In this document: positions 63,030 to 64,000 of the stretch, piece by piece
How positions within the stretch are numbered: position 1 is the stretch's first letter
Layout of the letters: every line of letters starts with the position of its first letter
Assembly: GCA_009617715.1 (NCBI GenBank)
Contig: VTFK01000018.1
Span: 248,001 to 312,000, forward strand
Direction: 5' to 3'
Origin: Plectrocnemia conspersa
Lineage: Eukaryota > Arthropoda > Insecta > Trichoptera > Polycentropodidae
DNA: 64,000 bases
Notes under the pieces: generated by a model
Told to the model about the DNA's origin: nothing
The model's database searches: none
The model's input: only the letters and a program-made list of their open reading frames with translations
Position numbers and translations under genes: made by a program

Positions 63030-64000
63030 TGGTAAAAAAATAATAAAACGTTTATGAAAAAAATGCATATGATAAACTTATAAATATATTATTTAAGTAT
63101 TTTTTGAGCGATTACAATACCTAAATTTGTATATCTATACTATATATTTAAAGAAGAACAAACCTCAATAGGAGAAATCCCTGGATGATGATTCGTTATA
63201 GAGGACAAATCGGATTGATCAACTTCGATTGATTACAGGGCGTCGAGTTATGAATTTCTGGCTCCCTTATTTATACCCAAATCGTAGCAAAAAATGTCAA
63301 CAACAGCCGTTGCTACTTTACTTTTTTTTGTTTTAAACAAAATAAAACAAATAAATCTCTTTGGATTTTTTAAAAAACGAGATTTATCTTCCCCGATAGA
63401 CTAATTTAATTTTCAACAAAATAATTCTCGACCTGCCATTTTTCTCGAATATTTTATAAAAATTTAAAATTAACAATGCTTGTGATAAGGATTGCATTTT
63501 TAACAGTATTATTGAGAGAGAAAATAGTCAATACCGGTATTATTGATATTAATATTTTAATTAATTGGTAATAAAAAAACTACTGCTCACAAAATTCACC
63601 ATAATTATTGATTAGCAAAACCAAAGCATTCGAATACCCTGAAAATCAATATTTCAATACATTAAATATATTAATTATATCATTATCCTTTATAATGTTT
63701 GCAATGTATATAGAACAGGTAATTATATTTTGTAGAAATATTCGACTTGTAGATATCTTATTATATTACAATTAAATTACAACTATACATAATTGCCATG
63801 TTTAGTATATTAAAACTTTTTTTAGTCGGCTAATCTGATAGATATCCATTTATTCAAAGTCAAAATGAATGCTTTATTTCTGTAAGTTTATGCCCTAATA
63901 AATATGTTGTTAAGTGTTAATACACATTTGCAAATTTTGTGAAAAAATCCAAGGATTTGACTCAGCGCATTTTCTTTGAAGAAATTTAATGAAAATGTAG
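63030..64000. other. AT-rich stretch without a recognisable gene
   Basis: A slightly GC-richer piece at 63,170-63,290 has no open frame. Nothing else is supported up to the end of the window. Confidence 0.5.

Overview
The window is strongly AT-rich eukaryotic DNA with no long open reading frame. It holds no cellular gene I can name. The repeat content points to an arthropod, most likely an insect: decayed mariner, piggyBac and hAT transposases, two decayed Jockey/CR1-type non-LTR retrotransposons, hAT-type miniature elements with 8-bp target duplications, and tRNA-like SINE heads. I cannot assign the order with confidence. There are no operons, CRISPR arrays or other prokaryotic features. The best description is a long intron or gene-poor intergenic region.

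Layout. From 1 to 12.6 kb is mostly featureless AT-rich DNA. It contains a perfect 15-bp-arm hairpin (4.65 kb) and one copy of an unidentified dispersed repeat (7.8-8.2 kb). A LINE 3' end lies at 12.6-13.35 kb. Between 13.5 and 30 kb, islands of 250-650 bp with higher GC and CpG alternate with AT-rich DNA; this stretch also holds a 1.07-kb inverted-repeat-bounded block (23.27-24.34 kb) and SINE-like pieces near 20 kb. From 30.5 to 38.6 kb transposon remains are dense: a LINE reverse-transcriptase relict, a piggyBac 3' end with its cysteine-rich tail, a hAT relict and a mariner relict. From 39 to 47 kb come hAT terminal fragments, a complete 336-bp hAT MITE with a GACTCC-repeat interior and an intact 8-bp duplication, and the second copy of the unidentified repeat. 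From 48 to 64 kb there are more islands, a 38-bp perfect palindrome, two long (TA)n microsatellites, another mariner relict and two further hAT-type non-autonomous elements.

Possible hidden gene. Four short segments on the + strand (37,027-37,096; 38,958-39,049; 40,934-41,010; 46,567-46,735) are bounded by plausible splice signals. The last three can be joined in one open frame that ends in a proline/glutamine-rich tail, with an AATAAA downstream. The first does not join in frame, so this may be a non-coding or 5'-UTR exon. I recognise no protein family here, and the evidence is splice motifs plus GC contrast only. The GC-richer islands would suit either enhancers in a developmental-gene desert or unrecognised exons; sequence alone does not decide.
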